9,682 bases of DNA from JANRLJ01 sp034437895 (GTDB lineage: Bacteria > Chloroflexota > Anaerolineae > Aggregatilineales > Phototrophicaceae), in NCBI GenBank assembly GCA_034437895.1, contig DAOTTO010000283.1, positions 1 to 9,682 of the forward strand, in the 5' to 3' direction. Position numbers and translations under genes: made by a program. Position 1 is the first letter of the stretch. Every line of letters begins with the position of its first letter. This document shows, one piece after another, positions 6,502-9,682 of the stretch. The notes below the pieces were generated by a model that saw only the letters and a program-made list of their open reading frames with translations, was not told the origin of the DNA and did not search any database.

Positions 6502-6659
6502 CAGGATTGATGGGGCGATGCGTAAAAAGCTGTTGATTGTTGACAAACATTCTGGAATTACGTTCAGAATCATCGATCTTCACTCCGTGTCCTGAATAAG
6601 CCATAATTATTCGGAGGTAATACTGTGAAGGTTTGTCATTAATTTTAGCATATTTCGTA
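6502..6659. other. Convergent intergenic gap, no clear terminator
   Basis: The stretch lies between the 3' ends of mrpG and the nitrilase gene. An imperfect hairpin (ATTCTG...CAGAAT, 6549-6570, about 8 bp with one bulge and loop TTACG) has no T-run after it, so it is not a standard terminator. Further right are a promoter-like pair (TTCACT 6579-6584, CATAAT 6602-6607) and GGAGGT followed after a short gap by a five-codon GTG frame (6625-6642). None of these is strong enough to call as a gene. Confidence 0.5.
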
Positions 6660-7763
6660 CTAACCCAGCGCCCTGCCCAGCAGCCAACCGACCAAAAGCG
6701 CCAGAATCACCACACCGCCCCAAACGACGGTGCGTGAATCACGCGGGGACATCCGTGCGCCCCACTGCCGCCGGGTCCCTTCCCGATACAACCGGATCAT
6801 CAAAGCGGTGATGACGTAATCCAGCAAAAAGAGCAGCGGCGCGGGAATGCCCACACGCGGTAAAGGCGAGTCGGCGGGATGCGGCGGCGAATCCGCTAGT
6901 TGAACTTCCGCCAGTGTGTAGCCGTCGCCGGAAGTTTCCACGCGAGACAAAACCTTTCCGCCGGAGTCGATTACTTTCGTCTGCTGAAAGTAACCTGCTT
7001 CGAGCATGATTTCCGGCGCATCTTTGAATTTCGACCATAACTTCGGTTGGAAAATCAGCGAAGCAGCGACTGAAAGGTAAGGCGCAGGCACTTTGGAACG
7101 AAACATTCCGCCACCGCTGGTATTTACGACAGGCACACGCAGCCACGCGGCAGCTTTGTCCATATCCGTGCCAAAAACCGCTTCGCGGCTGCCTGTTTGG
7201 GTCTTGAGTCGCTCACCATCAGGGAAGACCAAATCCAGTTGATTATAAGCAGGTGGGCAGCTCATGATGACCATCGCATCCACTTCACCCGCGTAACGCT
7301 TCCATAAATCCGCATGGGCGCTGTCCCAACAGATCATCATCCCTAATTTGCCGAGATCAGTATCCGCGATGGTGATGCCTTGCCCCTCGCGGAAGTAAGC
7401 GCGTTCCCAGCCGTAAGGGTAATTTTTGTCATAGCGCCACATTTTTCCGTCAGGTGAGAACAAGAGTGCCGCGTTGTAGATTTCATCGCCGTCTTTAAGC
7501 AGCAGCGTCCCGGCGAGATGAATCTGATGTTGGGCGGCTTGGGAGCGCATCCAAGTGACGGTTTGCCCATCGGCACTTTCGGCAAGGCCATAATTACGAT
7601 CATGATATTCGTATCCGGTGTTAAACACTTCAGGCAGAACAACCAACTGCGCCCCGACGGAGGCCGCTTCTGTTATTAAATCAGCGGCGCGGCTTAAGCG
7701 CTCCACTGTTGCGGCGGGTGTGGCATCCATCTGAACAGCGGCGATTTTTAGTGTGCGCGGCAT
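6660..7763 (-). CDS. Carbon-nitrogen hydrolase (nitrilase superfamily) with hydrophobic C-terminal tail
   Basis: This 367-residue protein has the nitrilase-superfamily fold from residue 5 to about 290. The catalytic triad is intact: E45 in VVLPEVFNTGY, K113 in YDKNYPYGWE and C145 in MMICWDSAH, with the usual extra Glu E120. Such enzymes hydrolyse amide, carbamoyl or nitrile C-N bonds; the substrate cannot be read from sequence. Two hydrophobic segments follow the catalytic domain (about 306-325 and 346-364), separated by an Arg-rich loop, which is unusual for this mostly soluble family and suggests membrane attachment. There is no N-terminal signal peptide: MPRTLKIAAVQMD is the standard first strand. 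The start at 7763 is favoured by AAGGGG eight bases upstream; ATG 7784 lacks one. It is probably co-transcribed with the aldolase-dehydrogenase gene 44 bases upstream. It is not an apolipoprotein N-acyltransferase, whose membrane domain is N-terminal. Confidence 0.9.
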   Translation of the reverse strand: MPRTLKIAAVQMDATPAATVERLSRAADLITEAASVGAQLVVLPEVFNTGYEYHDRNYGLAESADGQTVTWMRSQAAQHQIHLAGTLLLKDGDEIYNAALLFSPDGKMWRYDKNYPYGWERAYFREGQGITIADTDLGKLGMMICWDSAHADLWKRYAGEVDAMVIMSCPPAYNQLDLVFPDGERLKTQTGSREAVFGTDMDKAAAWLRVPVVNTSGGGMFRSKVPAPYLSVAASLIFQPKLWSKFKDAPEIMLEAGYFQQTKVIDSGGKVLSRVETSGDGYTLAEVQLADSPPHPADSPLPRVGIPAPLLFLLDYVITALMIRLYREGTRRQWGARMSPRDSRTVVWGGVVILALLVGWLLGRALG

Positions 7764-7807
7764 ACGATTATCCCCTTGCCTCATCTTCTGTTTTTATTAC
7801 TATAACA

Positions 7808-9682
7808 CTAAATCACGCGGTCATTCCCGCCATCAATCGGCACTTGTGCGCCTGTCGTGCGAGAGAACGCCCGTCCTGCCATCACGCAGATTAATTCCGC
7901 CACATCATGCGACGTAATTTCTACATGCAGCAGGTTCTTCGTCTTATAGGCTTCCACTGTCAGCCCATAATTTTGGGCGCGTTTAGCGAGGACTTCCGGT
8001 GTCCAGATTCCGGTATCAAACACCGCGTCGGGATGCGTGATGTTGACGCGAATCCCGAACTGCGCCAATTCCAGCGCCGCCACGCGCACTAACTGAGTCA
8101 AGCCGGCTTTAGCGACTGAATACGCACTCGCACCAGGGCCGGGAGCAGGGTAGTTCTTGGAGCCGATGACGAGAATCGACGGATCAACCCCATTTTTTAG
8201 ATACGGGATGCAGGCTTGCATCAAACGTTGGTGGCTGCTCAGGTTGATATTCAGGCTGCGTTCCCAAGTCTCGGCGTTCATCTCTTCGATTCGGGCGCTC
8301 GGCGGGAAGATGCCCGCGTTGCTGACGAGAATATCCAGCCCGCCAAACTGCCGCACCGTCGCATCGACAGCGGCTTGCATGGCGGCGGTATCGGTCATAT
8401 CACATACCCATCCCTTAGCATGTGGCGCGTTAAACAGCATTTCAATCGCCGGATTAATATCGAGTGCGACCACAGCCGCCCCTCTTGCGATAAATGCTTG
8501 CGCCACCGCTCGCCCGATTCCGCTGGCTGCGCCTGTCACTAAGACGACGCGGCCTTCAAATTCAGGCGGATTCTGAACCTTTTTCAGCTTGGCCTGCTGT
8601 AAACGCCAATATTCCATCGCAAAAATGGCTGTTTCGGGGAGCGGTTGCCAATGCGAAAATCCCTCCGCCCATTGAATCGTTGGGATGCTGTGCTTCACAA
8701 TATCGGCGGTGATCGTCGCCCGTTCACAATTTTCGCCGAATGCGACCACTCCTCGCATAGGCCACACTGCCCAACGCGGCGCGGGGTCGAACATCGTCAA
8801 ATCAGCGCTGGCGTGACGTGCGTCCGTTGCGTGACGTTCAAAATAAGCGCGATAGTCATCTGCATACGTCCCCACATCCGCCGCGAAATCATCGCCTAAA
8901 ATGATCGGAAGCCGTTTGGTACGGATGGCATGATCGGGCGTAACCGGGCCGCGTGTGGCGAGATCAATCACATTCGGCAGTGCCGTGAACCCGACTGCTT
9001 CCGGTTCGGTATTGATCTGCGCGATCATCGCCCGTCCAGCGGACTCGGAAACCACCCGCCGCAAGTGACTCAGCGCCAGCAAATCGACTTGAGGCGCTTC
9101 GGCGGTGGCAATCTTCATTGCGCCATGTTCCATTAAGTAGGTTTCCGCCTGCGTCACCAACGTTATCATTTTTTCATAGCTCTGTTGGGCATCATCGGAA
9201 AAAGTGAAAACGCCGTGATTCATCAACATCAAGCCGTCAAACTGAGACCAATCGAGATCACGAGACAAGCGATAGACTTCCTGCGCCAGATCAAACCCTG
9301 GCATGACATACGGGATAATCAACACACGCTCGCCATAGAGCTGGCGGATAATCGCCTCGCCTTTGGGCGTGTTCATCACCGCGAGGACGGCATCGGCGTG
9401 GGTGTGATCGACAAAGCGAAACGGAATAATCGCGTGGAGCAGGGCTTCTACCGAAGGAGTCGGCGCGTCGGGATCAAGCAGCGCGGCGCGGAGTTGGCGC
9501 ATCATCTCGACATCGGAAAGCGACTCTAGGGCGGCGAGTTTTTGTAAAATTGGCAGCTTTAGGGGGGTGAATCCGGCTGCGTCCAGAATCGCCATATCGC
9601 CGCCGCTGGCTTTAATATAAAGGACGGATTCGTCTTCGCCAAAGAAATTCTTGACCGTCATTTTGACCGATGTATTGCCGCC
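7808..9682 (-). CDS. Bifunctional class II aldolase / short-chain dehydrogenase, N-terminus beyond window
   Basis: At least 624 residues are visible. The frame does not start at the internal ATG 9661: the preceding codons to the window edge read GGNTSVK, the conserved N-terminal motif of this aldolase family, so the true start lies further right. Counting from that Met, the class II aldolase domain occupies about 1-220 with metal ligands H86 and H88 (DHTHAD) and H149 (MNHGVF). A linker follows, then a dehydrogenase domain from about 367 to the end, with the NAD(P) loop TGAASGIG (376-383), NAG (448-450), S501, Y514 and K518. The C-terminus is DGGNDRVI. Related fusions cleave rhamnulose-1-phosphate and oxidise lactaldehyde (RhaE type), but many homologues have unknown substrates and no rhamnose genes are nearby, so I leave the substrate open. 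It is probably first of a two-gene unit with the nitrilase. Confidence 0.93.
   Translation of the reverse strand, partial: GGNTSVKMTVKNFFGEDESVLYIKASGGDMAILDAAGFTPLKLPILQKLAALESLSDVEMMRQLRAALLDPDAPTPSVEALLHAIIPFRFVDHTHADAVLAVMNTPKGEAIIRQLYGERVLIIPYVMPGFDLAQEVYRLSRDLDWSQFDGLMLMNHGVFTFSDDAQQSYEKMITLVTQAETYLMEHGAMKIATAEAPQVDLLALSHLRRVVSESAGRAMIAQINTEPEAVGFTALPNVIDLATRGPVTPDHAIRTKRLPIILGDDFAADVGTYADDYRAYFERHATDARHASADLTMFDPAPRWAVWPMRGVVAFGENCERATITADIVKHSIPTIQWAEGFSHWQPLPETAIFAMEYWRLQQAKLKKVQNPPEFEGRVVLVTGAASGIGRAVAQAFIARGAAVVALDINPAIEMLFNAPHAKGWVCDMTDTAAMQAAVDATVRQFGGLDILVSNAGIFPPSARIEEMNAETWERSLNINLSSHQRLMQACIPYLKNGVDPSILVIGSKNYPAPGPGASAYSVAKAGLTQLVRVAALELAQFGIRVNITHPDAVFDTGIWTPEVLAKRAQNYGLTVEAYKTKNLLHVEITSHDVAELICVMAGRAFSRTTGAQVPIDGGNDRVI

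Noticed and set aside
6540..6568. Promoter from TTGACA at 6540-6545
   Set aside because: At the correct spacing the -10 position is TTCAGA, matching consensus at only two of six bases.
6549..6570. Terminator hairpin after mrpG
   Set aside because: The stem is short and AT-rich with a bulge, and no T-run follows on either strand.
6371..6604. Minus-strand frames of 65-77 codons over the end of mrpG
   Set aside because: They overlap mrpG antisense, have no Shine-Dalgarno site and show no protein-like character.
6660..7763. Apolipoprotein N-acyltransferase (Lnt)
   Set aside because: Lnt has its membrane segments before the nitrilase domain; here they follow it and the N-terminus is the standard cytosolic nitrilase strand.
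8157..9529. Several plus-strand frames opposite the aldolase-dehydrogenase gene
   Set aside because: All lie fully antisense to a conserved enzyme frame, and their Arg/His/Cys-rich translations are typical of shadow frames.
9659..9661. ATG at 9661 as the start of the aldolase-dehydrogenase gene
   Set aside because: The frame stays open to the window edge and the seven preceding codons read GGNTSVK, a conserved motif inside this family, so the Met is internal.
1..9682. CRISPR array, tRNA or rRNA
   Set aside because: No regularly spaced direct repeats, cloverleaf-like sequence or conserved rRNA segments were seen on either strand.

Overview
The window is bacterial DNA holding one complete seven-gene cation/proton antiporter operon between two unrelated pieces. 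On the left are the right end of an IS200/IS605-type insertion sequence and two doubtful small reading frames. On the right is an opposite-strand pair: an aldolase-dehydrogenase fusion cut by the window edge, followed by a nitrilase-family hydrolase. Taxonomy cannot be settled from the sequence. Shine-Dalgarno sites and a sigma70-like promoter fit a bacterium. The gene mix and protein style recall environmental Chloroflexota, but that is a weak impression.

Left (1-707). The first 100 bases encode the last 32 residues of a TnpB-like protein. This runs into a strong hairpin (88-108) and the element's right terminus at about 118, the arrangement in which a TnpB guide RNA (omegaRNA) would end and its guide begin. 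Bases 119-314 are an open frame of 65 codons without its own start, possibly the 3' remnant of a gene split by the element. A small unrecognised gene may lie on the minus strand (232-540). Bases 541-707 are AT-rich and carry the likely mrp promoter and a weaker candidate facing the other way.

Centre (708-6501). mrpA-mrpB-mrpC-mrpD-mrpE-mrpF-mrpG are all on the plus strand, in the canonical order, with start and stop codons overlapping or one base apart. Together they encode a group 1 Mrp (Mnh/Sha) complex, a membrane Na+(or K+)/H+ antiporter used for sodium and pH homeostasis. MrpA and MrpD are the proton-pumping, complex I-like subunits and keep the key Glu, Lys and His residues. All seven genes look intact.

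Right (6502-9682). A 158-base convergent gap separates mrpG from two minus-strand genes, which are transcribed from the right edge inwards and are probably one unit, with 44 bases between them. The upstream gene fuses a class II aldolase domain to a short-chain dehydrogenase; its N-terminus is outside the window, because the frame stays open to the edge and spells the family's GGNTSVK motif there. The downstream gene is a carbon-nitrogen hydrolase with an intact Glu-Lys-Cys triad and an unusual hydrophobic C-terminus. I see no CRISPR array, rRNA, tRNA or convincing Rho-independent terminator. No clearly new system is evident; the most unusual items are the nitrilase's predicted membrane tail and the TnpB/omegaRNA end.
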